A DNA stretch of 64,000 nucleotides from Saccoglossus kowalevskii. Its lineage: Eukaryota > Hemichordata > Enteropneusta > Harrimaniidae. The stretch lies in the NCBI RefSeq assembly GCF_000003605.2, contig NW_003138902.1, positions 1 through 64,000 of the forward strand, given 5' to 3'. The notes under the pieces were generated by a model that saw only the letters and a program-made list of their open reading frames with translations, had not been told where the DNA came from and did no database searches. A program made the position numbers and the translations under genes. Below, one piece after another: positions 1 to 12,700 of the stretch (position 1 is its first letter; every line of letters starts with the position of its first letter).

Positions 1-358
1 TGCCTTGCTTGTTTATGGTGTGTACATGCCTTGCTTGTTTATGGTGTGTACATGCCTTGCTTGTTTATGGTGTGTACATGCCTTGCTTGTTTATAGTGTG
101 TACATGCCTTGCTTGTTTATAGTGTGTACATGCCTTGCTTGTTTATAGTGTGTACATGCCTTGCTTGTTTATAGTGTGTACATGCCTTGCTTGTTATAGT
201 GTGTACATGCCTTGCTTGTTTATAGTGTGTACATGCCTTGCTTGTTTATAGTGTGTACATGCCTTGCTTGTTTATAGTGTGTACATGCCTTGCTTGTTTA
301 TGGTGTGTACATGCCTTGCTTGTTTATGGTGTGTACATGCCTTGCTTGTTTATAGTGT

Positions 359-406
359 GTTCATGCCTTGCTTGTTGATAGTGTGTACATGCCTTGCTTG
401 TTATGG
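359..406 (+). repeat. Founder example of the TGTTCATG / TTATGG cassette
   Basis: GTTCA at 359, TTGATAG at 374 and a 25-bp TTATGG unit at 400. GTTCA and GTTATGG starts are 41 bp apart. The three-part form recurs with GTTCA at 1426, 4894, 11534, 31877 (one extra TTGATAG unit), 35374, 36935 (as GATCA), 38037, 60476 and 61151. A two-part form without TTGATAG has GTTCA at 10313, 16585, 18222, 20960, 22205, 33540, 45625, 46559, 51834 and 59693. The 41-bp spacing held in every copy I measured except 31877, which has exactly 26 bp more. Confidence 0.9.
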
Positions 407-1904
407 TGTGTACATGCCTTGCTTGTTTATGGTGTGTACATGCCTTGCTTGTTTATAGTGTGTACATGCCTTGCTTGTTTATAGTGTGTACATGCCTTGC
501 TTGTTTATGGTGTGTACATGCCTTGCTTGTTTATAGTGTGTACATGCCTTGCTTGTTTATGGTGTGTACATGCCTTGCTTGTTTATAGTGTGTACATGCC
601 TTTGCTTGTTTATGGTGTGTACATGCCTTGCTTGTTTATGGTGTGTACATGCCTTGCTTGTTTATGGATGTGTACATGCCTTGCTTGTTTATAGTGTGTA
701 CATGCCTTTCTTGATTATCATGTGTACATGCCTTGCTTGTTTATGGTGTGTACATGCCTTGCTTGTTTATGGTGTGTACATGCCTTGCTTGTTTATAGTG
801 TGTACATGCCTTGCTTGTTTATAGTGAGTACATGCCTTGCTTGTTTATAGTGTGTACATGCCTTGCTTGTTTATAGTGTGTACATGCCTTGCTTGTTTAT
901 GGTGTGTACATGCCTTGCTTGTTTATAGTGTGTACATGCCTTGCTTGTTTATAGTGTGTACATGCCTTGCTTGTTTATAGTGTGTACATGCCTTGCTTGT
1001 TTATAGTGTGTACATGCCTTGCTTGTTTATAGTGTGTACATGCCTTGCTTGTTTATAGTGTGTACATGCCTTGCTTGTTTATGGTGTGTACATGCCTTGC
1101 TTGTTTATGGTGTGTACATGCCTTGCTTGTTTATAGTGTGTACATGCCTTGCTTGTTTATAGTGTGTACATGCCTTGCTTGTTTATAGTGTGTACATGCC
1201 TTGCTTGTTTATAGTGTGTACATGCCTTGCTTGTTTATAGTGTGTACATGCCTTGCTTGTTTATAGTGTGCACATGCCTTGCTTGTTTATAGTGTGTACA
1301 TGCCTTGCTTGTTTATAGTGTGTACATGCCTTGCTTGTTTATAGTGTGTACATGCCTTGCTTGTTTATGGTGTGTACATGCCTTGCTTGTTTATGGTGTG
1401 TACATGCCTTGCTTGTTTATAGTGTGTTCATGCCTTGCTTGTTGATAGTGTGTACATGCCTTGCTTGTTATGGTGTGTACATGCCTTTCTTGTTTATGGT
1501 GTGTACATGCCTTGCTTGTTTATAGTGTGTACATGCCTTGCTTGTTTATAATGTGTACATGCCTTTCTTGTTTATAGTGTGTACATGCCTTGCTTGTTTA
1601 TAGTGTGTACATGCCTTGCTTGTTATAGTGTGTACATGCCTTTTCTTGTTTATGGAGTGTACATGTCTGTCTTGTTTATGGTGTGTACATGCCTTGCTTT
1701 TTTATGGTGTGTACATGCCTTGCTTGTTTATGGTGTGTACATGCCTTGCTTGTTTATGTGTGTACATGCCTTGCTTGTTTATGGTGTGTACATGCTTTGC
1801 TTGTTTATGGTGTGTACATGCCTTGCTTGTTTATAGTGTGTACATGCCTTGCTTGTTTATAGTGTGTACATGCCTTGCTTGTTTATAGTGTGTACATGCC
1901 TTTG

Positions 1905-3010
1905 CTTGTTTATGGTGTGTACATGCCTTGCTTGTTTATGGTGTGTACATGCCTTGCTTGTTTATGGTGTGTACATGCCTTGCTTGTTTATGGTGTGTAC
2001 ATGCCTTGCTTGTTTATGGTGTGTACATGCCTTGCTTGTTTATGGTGTGTACATGCCTTGCTTGTTTATGGTGTGTACATGCCTTGCTTGTTTATAGTGT
2101 GTACATGCCTTGCTTGTTTATAGTGTGTACATGCCTTGCTTGTTTATAGTGTGTACATGCCTTGCTTGTTTATGGTGTGTACATGCCTTGCTTGTTTATG
2201 GTGTGTACATGCCTTGCTTGTTTATGGTGTGTACATGCCTTGCTTGTTTATAGTGTGTACATACCTTGCTTGTTTATGGTGTGTACATGTCCTGCTTGTT
2301 ATGGTGTGTACATGCCTTTCTTGTTTATAGTGTGTACATGCCTTGCTTGTTTATAGTGTGTACATGCCTTGCTTGTTTATAGTGTGTACATGCCTTTCTT
2401 GTTTATAGTGTGTACATGCCTTGCTTGTTTATAGTGTGTACATGCCTTGCTTGTTTATAGTGTGTACATGCCTTGCTTGTTTATAGTGTTTACATGCCTT
2501 GCTTGTTTATAGTGTGTATATGCCTTGCTTGTTTATGGTGTGTACATGCCGTTCTTGTTTATAGTGTGTACATGCCTTGCTTGTTTATAGTGTGTGCATG
2601 CCTTTCTTGTTTATAGTGTGTGCATGCCTTGCTTGTTTATAGTGTGTACATGCCTTTCTTGTTTATAGTATGTACATGCCTTGCTTGTTTATAGTATGTA
2701 CATGCCTTTCTTGTTTATAATGTGTACATGCCTTTCTTGTTTATATTGTGTACATGCCTTTCTTGTTTATAGTGTGTACATGCCTTGCTTGTTTATAGTG
2801 TGTACATGCCTTGCTTGTTTATAGTGTGTACATGCCTTTCTTGTTGATAGTGTGTACATGCCTTGCTTGTTTATAGTGTGTACATGCCTTGCTTGTTTAA
2901 AGTGTGTACATGCCTTGCTTGTTTATAGTGAGTACATGCCTTGCTTGTTTATAGTGTGTACATGCCTTGCTTGTTTATAGTGTGTACATGCCTTGCTTGT
3001 TTATGGTGTG
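1905..3010 (+). repeat. Block D1, copy 1 (about 1.1 kb)
   Basis: This block matches 53173-54278 at a constant offset of 51,268 without visible indels. Shared rare markers in order are ATACCTTG near 2260, ATGTCCTG followed by a 25-bp TTATGG unit (2281-2300), GTGTTTACA near 2488, TGTATATG near 2516, CCGTTCTTG at 2549, GCATGCC at 2596 and 2622, GTATGTACA near 2668, TATAATG near 2717, TATATTG near 2745, TTGATAG at 2843, TTTAAAG at 2896 and GTGAG at 2928. A third, slightly rearranged copy starts near 44440. Confidence 0.92.
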
Positions 3011-3605
3011 TACATGCCTTGCTTGTTTATGGTGTGTACATGTGTTGCTTGTTTATGGTGTGTACATGCCTTGCTAGTTAATGGTGTGTACATGCCTTGC
3101 TTGTTTATAGTGTGTACATGCCTTGCTTGTTTATAGTGTGTACATGCCCTTGCTTGTTTATAGTGTGTACATGCCTTTGCTTGTTTATAGGGTATACATG
3201 CCTTGCTTGTTTATAGTGTGTACATGCCTTTCTTGTTGATGGTGTGTACATGCCTTGCTTGTTTATAGTGTGTACATGCCTTTCTTGTTTATAGTGTGTA
3301 CATGCCTTGTTTGTTTATGGTGTGTACATGCCTTGCTTGTTTATAGTGTGTACATGCCTTGCTTGTTTATAGTGTGTACATGCCTTGCTTGTTTATAGTG
3401 TGTACATGCCTTGCTTGTTTATAGTGTGTACATGCCTTGCTTGTTTATAGTGTGTACATGCCTTGCTTGTTTATAGTGTGTACATGCCTTGCTTGTTTAT
3501 GGTGTGTACATGCCTTGCTTGTTTATGGTGTGTACATGCCTTGCTTGTTTATGGTGTGTACATGCCTTGCTTGTTTATAGTGTGTACATGCCTTGCTTGT
3601 TTATA

Positions 3606-3980
3606 GTGAGTACATGCCTTGCTTGTTTATGGTGAGTACATGCCTTGCTTGTTTATGGTGTGTACATGCCTTGCTTGTTTATGGTGTGTACATGCCTTGC
3701 TTGTTTATAGTGTGTACATGCCTTGCTTGTTTATAGTGTGTACATGCCTTGCTTGTTTATTGTGTGTACATGCCTTGCTTGTTTATAGTGTGTATACATG
3801 CCTTGCTTGTTTATAGTGTGTACATGCCTTTCTTGTTGATGGTGTGTACATGCCTTGCTTGTTTATAGTGTGTACATGCCTTTCTTGTTTATAGTGTGTA
3901 CATGCCTTGCTTGTTTATGGTGTGTACATGCCTTGCTTGTTTATGGTGTGTACATGCCTTGCTTGTTTATGGTGTGTACA
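3606..3980 (+). repeat. Block D5 (GTGAG ... TGTATACATG ... TTGATGG), copy 1
   Basis: Two GTGAGTACA units (from 3606) are followed after 185 bp by a 28-bp TGTATACATG unit (3791) and after a further 44 bp by a TTTCTTGTTGATGG unit (3835), then a TTTCTTG unit and G-form units. The 185-bp spacing is identical at 34588/34773, 38621/38806 and 40035/40220. A related TATACATG/TTGATGG pair lies 600 bp upstream (3193 and 3235). Confidence 0.9.
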
Positions 3981-4390
3981 TGCCTTGCTTGTTTATAGTG
4001 TGTACATGCCTTGCTTGTTTATAGTGTGTACATGCCTTGCTTGTTTATAGTGTGTACATGCCTTGCTTGTTTATGGTGTGTACATGCCTTGCTTGTTTAT
4101 AGTGTGTACATGCCTTGCTTGTTTATAGTGTGTACATGCCTTTCTTGTTTATAGTGTGTATATGCCTTGCTTGTTTATAGTGTATACATGCCTTGCTTGT
4201 TTATAGTGTGTACATGCCTTGCTTGTTTATAGTGAGTACATGCCTTGCTTGTTTATGGTGTGTACATGCCTTGCTTGTTTATAGTGTGTACATGCCTTGC
4301 TTGTTTATAGTGTGTACATGCCTTGCTTGTTTATAGTGTGTACATGCCTTGCTTGTTTATAGTGTGTACATGCCTTGCTTGTTTATAGTG

Positions 4391-4720
4391 TGAACATGCC
4401 TTGCTTGTTTATAGTATGTACATTCCTTTCTTGTTTATAGTATGTACATGCCTTGCTTGTTTATAGAATATACATGCCTTTCTTGTTTATAGTGTGTACA
4501 TGCCTTTCTTGTTTATAGTGTGTACATGCCTTGCTTGTTTATAGTGTGTACATGCCTTGCTTGTTGATAGTGTGTACATGCCTTGCTTGTTTATAGTGTG
4601 TACATGCCTTTCTTGTTGATAGTGTGTACATGCCTTGCTTGTTTATAGTGTGTACATGCCTTGCTTGTTTAAAGTGTGTACATGCCTTGCTTGTTTATAG
4701 TGAGTACATGCCTTGCTTGT
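4391..4720 (+). repeat. Block D2 (TGAACA-CATTCC-AGAATA-TTTAAA), copy 1
   Basis: The ordered markers are TGAACA at 4391, CATTCC at 4421, GAATATACA near 4465, two TTTCTTG units, TTGATAG units, TTTAAAG at 4668 and a GTGAG unit. TGAACA to TTTAAAG is 277 bp here and in the three other copies (45831, 52379, 57768). This copy lacks the TTGATAG-plus-GCATGCC unit found just before TTTAAAG in the others, so it is an outgroup or has been converted locally. Confidence 0.92.
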
Positions 4721-5279
4721 TTATAGTGTGTACATGCCTTGCTTGTTTATAGTGTGTACATGCCTTGCTTGTTTATGGTGTGTACATGCCTTCATGTTTA
4801 TAGTGTTTATGGTGTGTACATGCCTTGCTTGTTTATGGTGTGTACATGCCTTGCTTGTTTATGGTGTGTACATGCCTTGCTTGTTTATAGTGTGTTCATG
4901 CCTTGCTTGTTGATAGTGTGTACATGCCTTGCTTGTTATGGTGTGTACATGCCTTTCTTGTTTATGGTGTGTACATGCCTTGCTTGTTTATAGTGTGTAC
5001 ATGCCTTGCTTGTTTATAATGTGTACATGCCTTTCTTGTTTATAGTGTGTACATGCCTTGCTTGTTTATAGTGTGTACATGCCTTGCTTGTTTATAGTGT
5101 GTACATGCCTTTCTTGTTTATGGAGTGTACATGTCTGTCTTGTTTATAGTGTGTACATGCCTTGCTTGTTTATGGTGTGTACATGCCTTGCTTGTTTATG
5201 GTGTGTACATGCCTTGCTTGTTTATGGTGTGTACATGCCTTGCTTGTTTATAGTGTGTACATGCCTTGCTTGTTTATAG

Positions 5280-5750
5280 TGTGTACATGCCTTGCTTGTT
5301 TATAATGTGTACATGCCTTGCTTGTTTATAGTGTGTACATGCCTTGCTTGTTTATAGTGTGTACATGCCTTGCTTGTTTATAGTGTGTACATGCCTTGCT
5401 TGTTTATAGTGTGTACATGCCTTGCTTGTTTATAGTGTGTACATGCCTTGCTTGTTTATGGTGTGTACATGCCTTGCTTGTTTATGGTGTGTACATGCCT
5501 TGCTTGTTTATAGTGTGTACATGCCTTGCTTGTTTATAGTGTGTACATGCCTTGCTTGATTATAGTGAGTACATGCATTGCATGTTTATGGTGTGTACAT
5601 GCCTTGCTTGTTTATAGTGTGTACATGCCTTTCTTGTTTATAGTGTGTACATGCCTTGCTTGTTTATAGTGTGTACATGCCTTGCTTGTTTATAGTGTGT
5701 ACATGCCTTGCTTGTTTATAGTGTGTACATGCCTTGCTTGTTTATAGTGA
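5280..5750 (+). repeat. Block D3, left copy
   Basis: TATAATG at 5301, CTTGATTATAGTGAG near 5557 and GCATTGCATG at 5575 define the block. A third GCATTGCATG unit at 18877 has a similar right flank but a TTTATAG rather than GATTATAG unit before it. Confidence 0.88.
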
Positions 5751-6277
5751 GTACATGCTTTGCTTGTTTATAGTGTGTACATGCCTTGCTTGTTTATAGT
5801 GTGTACATGCCTTTCTTGTTTATAGTGTGTACATGCCTTGCTTGTTTATAGTGTGTACATGCCTTGCTTGTTCATGGTGTGTACATGCCTTGCTTGTTTA
5901 TGGTGTGTACATGCCTTGCTTGTTTATGGTGTGTACATGCCTTGCTTGTTTATGGTGTGTACATGCCTTGCTTGTTTATGGTGTGTACATGCCTTGCTTG
6001 TTTATAGTGTGTACATGCCTTGCTTGTTTATAGTGTGTACATGCCTTGCTTGTTTATAGTGTGTACATGCCTTGCTTGTTTATGGTGTGTACATGCCTTG
6101 CTTGTTTATAGTGTGTACATGCCTTGCTTGTTTATGGTGTGTACATGCCTTGCTTGTTTATAGTGTGTACATGCCTTGCTTGTTTATGGTGTGTACATGC
6201 CTTGCTTGTTTATGGTGTGTACATGCCTTGCTTGTTTATAGTGTGTACATGCCTTGCTTGTTTATAGTGTGTACATG

Positions 6278-6400
6278 CCTTTCTTGATTATAGTGTGTAC
6301 ATGCCTTGCTTGTTTATAGTGTGTACATGCCTTTCTTGTTTATAGTGTGTACATGCCTTGCTTGTTTATAGTGAGTACATGCCTTGCTTTTTTATGGTGT
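6278..6400 (+). repeat. CTTGATTATAG ... TTTTTTATGG module
   Basis: CCTTTCTTGATTATAG at 6278, a TTTCTTG unit at 6330, GTGAG, and a GCTTTTTTATGG unit at 6386. The same 108-bp spacing is seen at 27621/27729, and the last part (56 bp) at 56398/56454. At 6430-6480 units carry small indels (TTGTTTTATAG, TTTGCTGTTTATAG). Confidence 0.82.
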
Positions 6401-7829
6401 GTACATGCCTTGCTTGTTTATGGTGTGTACATGCCATGCTTGTTTTATAGTGTGTACATGCTTTGCTGTTTATAGTGTGTACATGCCTTGCTTGTTTATA
6501 GTGTGTACATGCCTTGCTTGTTTATAGTGTGTACATGCCTTGCTTGTTTATAGTGTGTACATGCCTTGCTTGTTTATAGTGAGTACATGCCTTGCTTGTT
6601 TATAGTGTGTACATGCCTTGCTTGTTTATAGTGAGTACATGCCTTGCTTGTTTATGGTGTGTACATGCCTTGCTTGTTTATAGTGAGTACATGCCTTGCT
6701 TGTTTATAGTGTGTACATGCCTTGTTTGTTTATAGTGAGTACATGCCTTGCTTGTTTATGGTGTGTACATGCCTTGCTTGTTTATGGTGTGTACATGCCT
6801 TGCTTGTTGATAGTGTGTACATGCCTTGCTTGTTGATAGTGTGTACATGCCTTGCTTGTTTATAGTGTGTACATGCCTTGCTTGTTTATGGTGTGTACAT
6901 GCCTTGCTTGTTTATGGTGTGTACATGCCTTGCTTGTTTATGGTGTGTACATGCCTTGCTTGTTTATGGTGTGTACATGCCTTGCTTGTTTATAGTGTGT
7001 ACATGCCTTGCTTGTTTATAGTGTGTACATGCCTTGCTTGTTTATAGTGTGTACATGCCTTGCTTGTTTATGGTGTGTATACATGCCTTGCTTGTTTATA
7101 GTGTGTACATGCCTTGCTTGTTTATGGTGTGTACATGCCTTGCTTGTTTATGGTGTGTACATGCCTTGCTTGTTTATGGTGTGTACATGCCTTGCTTGTT
7201 TATGGTGTGTACATGCCTTGCTTGTTTATAGTGTGTACATGCCTTGCTTGTTTGTAGTGTGTACATGCCTTGCTTGTTTATAGTGTGTACATGCCTTACT
7301 TGTTTATGGTGTGTACATGCCTTGCTTGTTTATGGTGTGTACATGCCTTGCTTGTTTATGGTGTGTACATGCCTTGCTTGTTTATAGTGTGTACATGCCT
7401 TGCTTGTTTATAGTGTGTACATGCCTTGCTTGTTTATGGTGTGTACATGCCTTGCTTGTTTATGGTGTGTACATGCCTTGCTTGTTTATAGTGTGTACAT
7501 GCCTTGCTTGTTTATAGTGTGTACATACCTTGCTTGTTTATGGTGTGTACATGCCTTGCTTGTTTATAGTGTGTACATGCCTTGCTTGTTTATAGTGTGT
7601 ACATGCCTTGCTTGTTTATAGTGTGTACATGCCTTTCTTGTTTATAGTGTGTACATGCCTTGCTTGTTTATAGTGTGTACATGCCTTGCTTGTTTATAGT
7701 GTGTACATGCCTTGCTTGTTTATAGTGTGTACATGCCTTGCTTGTTTATAGTGTGTATATGCCTTGCTTGTTTTATAGTGTGTACATGCCGTTCTTGTTT
7801 ATAGTGTGTACATGCCTTGCTTGTTTATA

Positions 7830-8380
7830 GTGTGTACATGCCTTGCTTGTTTATAGTGAGTACATGCCTTGCTTGTTTATGGTGTGTACATGCCTTGCTT
7901 GTTTATAGTGTGTACATGCCTTGCTTGTTTATAGTGTGTACATGCCTTGCTTGTTTATAGTGAGTACATGCCTTGCTTGTTTATGGTGTGTACATGCCTT
8001 GCTTGTTTATAGTGTGCACATGCCTTGCTTGTTTATAGTGTGTACATGCCTTGCTTGTTTATAGTGAGTACATGCCTTGCTTGTTTATGGTGTGTACATG
8101 CCTTGCTTGTTTATAGTGTGTACATGCCTTGCTTGTTTATAGTGTGTACATGCCTTGCTTGTTTATAGTGAGTACATGCCTTGCTTGTTTATGGTGTGTA
8201 CATGCCTTGCTTGTTTATAGTGTGCACATGCCTTGCTTGTTTATAGTGTGTACATGCCTTGCTTGTTTATAGTGAGTACATGCCTTGCTTGTTTATGGTG
8301 TGTACATGCCTTGCTTGTTTATAGTGTGTACATGCCTTGCTTGTTTATGGTGTGTACATGCCTTGCTTGTTTATAGTGTA
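7830..8380 (+). repeat. 104-bp (four-unit) higher-order repeat, five registers
   Basis: The marker GTGAG (in GTGAGTACA) starts at 7856, 7960, 8064, 8168 and 8272, exactly 104 bp apart. Each period reads GAG unit, G-form unit, A-form unit, A-form unit. A second marker, GTGCACA, sits at 8014 and 8222, 208 bp apart, so alternate 104-mers differ and a 208-bp (eight-unit) period is nested on top. This is local amplification of a four-unit block followed by amplification of a pair of blocks. Confidence 0.93.
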
Positions 8381-8399
8381 TACATGCCTTGCTTGTTTA

Positions 8400-9700
8400 T
8401 AGTGTGTACATGCCTTGCTTGTTTATAGTGTGTACATGCCTTGCTTGTTTATAGTGTGTACATGCCTTGCTTGTTTATAGTGTGTACATGCCTTGCTTGT
8501 TTATAGTGTGTACATGCCTTGCTTGTTTATAGTGTGTACATGCCTTGCTTGTTTATAGTGTGTATACATGCCTTGCTTGTTTATAGTGTGTACATGCCTT
8601 GCTTGTTTATAGTGTGTACATGCCTTGCTTGTTTATAGTGTGTACATGCCTTGCTTGTTTATAGTGTGTACATGCCTTGCTTGTTTATGGTGTGTACATG
8701 CCTTGCTTGTTTATAGTGTGTACATGCCTTGCTTGTTTATAGTGTGTACATGCCTTGCTTGTTTATAGTGTGTACATGCCTTGCTTGTTTATAGTGTGTA
8801 CATGCCTTGCTTGTTTATAGTGTGTACATGCCTTGCTTGTTTATAGTGTGTACATGCCTTGCTTGTTTATGGTGTGTACATGCCTTGCTTGTTTATAGTG
8901 TGTACATGCCTTGCTTGTTTATAGTGTGTACATGCCTTGCTTGTTTATAGTGTGTACATGCCTTGCTTGTTTATAGTGTGTACATGCCTTGCTTGTTTAT
9001 AGTGTGTACATGCCTTGCTTGTTTATAGTGTGTACATGCCTTGCTTGTTTATAGTGTGTACATGCCTTGCTTGTTTATAGTGTGTAGTACATGCCTTGCT
9101 TGTTTATAGTGTGTACATGCCTTGCTTGTTTATAGTGTGTACATGCCTTGCTTGTTTATAGTGTGTACATGCCTTGCTTGTTTATAGTGTGTACATGCCT
9201 TGCTTGTTTATAGTGTGTACATGCCTTGCTTGTTTATAGTGTGTACATGCCTTGCTTGTTTATAGTGTGTACATGCCTTGCTTGTTTATAGTGTGTACAT
9301 GCCTTGCTTGTTTATAGTGTGTACATGCCTTGCTTGTTTATAGTGTGTACATGCCTTGCTTGTTTATAGTGTGTACATGCCTTGCTTGTTTATGGTGTGT
9401 ACATGCCTTGCTTGTTTATAGTGTGTACATGCCTTGCTTGTTTATAGTGTGTACATGCCTTGCTTGTTTATAGTGTGTACATGCCTTGCTTGTTTATAGT
9501 GTGTACATGCCTTGCTTGTTTATAGTGTGTACATGCCTTGCTTGTTTATAGTGTGTACATGCCTTGCTTGTTTATAGTGTGTACATGCCTTGCTTGTTTA
9601 TAGTGTGTACATGCCTTGCTTGTTTATGGTGTGTACATGCCTTGCTTGTTTATAGTGTGTACATGCCTTGCTTGTTTATAGTGTGTACATGCCTTGCTTG
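8400..9700 (+). repeat. Homogenised A-form tract
   Basis: Nearly all of about 50 units are identical A-form copies. The exceptions I could see are G-form units at 8689, 8871, 9394 and 9628, a TGTATACATG unit near 8573, a GTGTGTAGTACATG unit (3 extra bases) near 9085, and a GTGAGTGTGTACA unit near 9709. Low diversity over 1.3 kb implies recent amplification or conversion of one unit type. A minus-strand frame at 9676-9876 exists only because two TTGATAG units and the 9709 insertion remove stops; it is not a gene. Confidence 0.88.
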
Positions 9701-11009
9701 TTTATAGTGAGTGTGTACATGCCTTGCTTGTTTATAGTGTGTACATGCCTTGCTTGTTTATAGTGTGTACATGCCTTGCTTGTTGATAGTGAGTACATGC
9801 CTTGCTTGTTTATGGTGTGTACATGCCTTGCTTGTTTATAGTGTGTACATGCCTTGCTTGTTGATAGTGTGTACATGCCTTGCTTGTTTATAGTGTGTAC
9901 ATGCCTTGCTTGTTTATAGTGTGTACATGCCTTGCTTGTTTATAGTGTGTACATGCCTTGCTTGTTTATAGTGTGTACATGCCTTGCTTGTTTATAGTGT
10001 GTACATGCCTTGCTTGTTTATAGTGTGTACATGCCTTTCTTGATTATAGTGTGTACATGCCTTGCTTGTTTATAGTGTGTACATGCCTTGCTTGTTTATA
10101 GTGTGTACATGCCTTGCTTGTTTATAGTGTGTACATGCCTTGCTTGTTTATAGTGTGTACATGCCTTTCTTGTTTATAGTGTGTACATGCCTTGCTTGTT
10201 TATAGTGTGTACATGCCTTCCTTGTTTATAGTGTGTACATGCCTTGCTTGTTAATGGTGTGTACATGCCTTGCTTGTTTACAGTGTGTACATGCCTTGCT
10301 TGTTTATAGTGTGTTCATGCCTTGCTTGTTTATAGTGTGTACATGCCTTGCTTGTTATGGTGTGTACATGCCTTGCTTGTTTATGGTATGTACATGCCTT
10401 GCTTGTTTATAGTGTGTACATGCCTTGCTTGTTTATAGTGTGTACATGCCTTTCTTGTTTATAGTGTGTACATGCCTTTCTTGTTTATAGTGTGTACATG
10501 CCTTGCTTGTTTATAGTGTGTACATGCCTTGCTTGTTTATAGTGAGTACATGCCTTGCTTGTTTATAGTGTGTACATGCCATTCTTGTTTATAGTGTGTA
10601 CATGCCTTGCTTGTTTATGGTGTGTACATGCCTTGCTTGTTTTTGGTGTTTACATGCCTTGCTTGTTTATGGTGTGTACATGCCTTGCTTGTTTATAGTG
10701 TGTACATGCCTTGCTTGTTTATAGTGTGTACATGCCTTGCTTGTTTATAGTGTGTACATGCCTTGCTTGTTTATAGTGTGTACATGCCTTGCTTGTTTAT
10801 AGTGTGTACATGCCTTGCTTGTTTATAGTGTGTACATGCCTTGCTTGTTTATAGTGTGTACATGCCTTGCTTGTTTATAGTGTGTACATGCCTTGCTTGT
10901 TTATAGTGTGTACATGCCTTGCTTGTTTATGGTGTGTACATGCCTTTCTTGTTTATGGTGTGTACATGCCTTGCTTGTTTATAGTGTATACATGTCTTGC
11001 TTGTTTATA

Positions 11010-11465
11010 GTGTGTACATGCCTTGCTTGTTTATAGTGAGTACATGCCTTGCTTGTTTATGGTGTGTACATGCCTTGCTTGTTTATAGTGTATACATGCC
11101 TTGCTTGTTTATAGTGTGTACATGCCTTTCTTGTTTATAGTGTGTACATGCCTTGCTTGTTTATAGTGTGTACATGCCTTGCTTGTTTACGGTGTGTACA
11201 TGCCTTGCTTGTTTACGGTGTGTACATGCCTTGCTTGTTTATAGTGTGTACATGCCTTGCTTGTTTATAGTGTGTACATGCCTTGCTTGTTTATAGTGTG
11301 TACATGCCTTGCTTGTTTATAGTGTGTACATGCCTTGCTTGTTTATAGTGTGTACATGCCTTGCTTGTTTATAGTGTGCACATGCCTTGCTTGTTTATAG
11401 TGTGTACATGCCTTGCTTGTTTATAGTGTGTACATGCCTTGCTTGTTTATAGTGTGTACATGCCT
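11010..11465 (+). repeat. Block D6, left copy
   Basis: This matches 57115-57570 at offset 46,105: GTGAG at 11036, TGTATACATG near 11091, TTTCTTG near 11127, two TTTACGG units (about 11186 and 11212) and GTGCACA at 11376. The TTTACGG pair creates two CpGs in an otherwise CpG-free repeat. Confidence 0.9.
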
Positions 11466-12129
11466 TGCTTGTTTATGGTGTGTACATGCCTTGCTTGTTT
11501 ATGGTGTGTACATGCCTTGCTTGTTTATAGTGTGTTCATGCCTTGCTTGTTGATATTGTGTACATGCCTTGCTTGTTATGGTGTGTACATGCCTTGCTTG
11601 TTTATGGTGTGTACATGCCTTGCTTGTTTATAGTGTGTACATGCCTTGCTTGTTTATAGTGTGTACATGCCTTTCTTGTTTATAGTGTGTACATGCCTTT
11701 CTTGTTTATAGTGTGTACATGCCTTGCTTGTTTATAGTGTGTACATGCCTTGCTTGTTTATAGTGTGTACATGCCTTTCTTGTTTATGGAGTGTACATGC
11801 CTGTCTTGTTTATAGTGTGAACATGCCTTGCTTGTTTATGGTGTGTACATGCCTTGCTTGTTTATGGTGTGTACATGCCTTGCTTGTTTATGGTGTGTAC
11901 ATGCCTTGCTTGTTTATAGTGTGTACATGCCTTGCTTTTTTATAATGTGTACATGCCTTGCTTGTTTATAATGTGTACATGCCTTGCTTGTTTATAGTGT
12001 GTACATGCCTTGCTTGTTTATAGTGTGTACATGCCTTGCTTGTTTATAGTGTGTACATGCCTTGCTTGTTTATAGTTTGTACATGCCTTGCTTGTTTATA
12101 GTGTGTACATGCCTTGCTTGTTTATAGTG

Positions 12130-12700
12130 TGTACATGCCTTGCTTGTTTATAGTATGTACATTTCTTTCTTGTTTATAGTATGTACATGCCTTGCTTGTT
12201 TATAGTATGTACATGTCTTTCTTGTTTATAGTGTGTACATGCCTTTCTTGTTTATAGTGTGTACACGCCTTGCTTGTTTATAGTGTGTACACGCCTTGCT
12301 TGTTTATAGTGTGTACATGCCTTGCTTGTTTATAGTGTGTACATGCCTTGCTTGTTTATAGTGTGTACATGCCTTTCTTGTTTATAGTGTGTACATGCCT
12401 TGCTTGTTTATAGTGTGTACATGCCTTGCTTGTTTATAGTGTGTACATGCCTTTCTTGTTTATGGAGTGTACATGCCTGTCTTGTTTATGGTGTGTACAT
12501 GCCTTGCTTGTTTATGGTGTGTACATGCCTTGCTTGTTTATGGTGTGTACATGCCATGCTTGTTTATGGTGTGTACATGCCTTGCTTGTTTATAGTGTGT
12601 ACATGCCTTGCTTGTTTATAGTGTGTACATGCCTTGCTTGTTTATAATGTGTACATGCCTTGCTTGTTTATAGTGTGTACATGCCTTGCTTGTTTATGGT
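12130..12700 (+). repeat. Block D7/D8: CATTTCTTTC, paired CACGCC and GGAGTG/CTGTC units
   Basis: ATTTCTTTC at 12161, ATGTCTTTC near 12213, CACGCC at 12264 and 12290, then GGAGTG with CTGTCTTG at 12464. The part through 12440 matches 22567-22877 at offset 10,437, including both CACGCC units (22701, 22727), but that copy lacks the GGAGTG unit. The GGAGTG/CTGTC unit at 11788 lies exactly 676 bp (26 units) upstream of the one here. Confidence 0.87.

Noticed and set aside
9676-9876. A minus-strand frame of 66 codons
   Set aside because: It exists because TTGATAG units and a GTGAGTGTGTACA insertion remove the regular minus-strand TAA. There is no other sign of coding.
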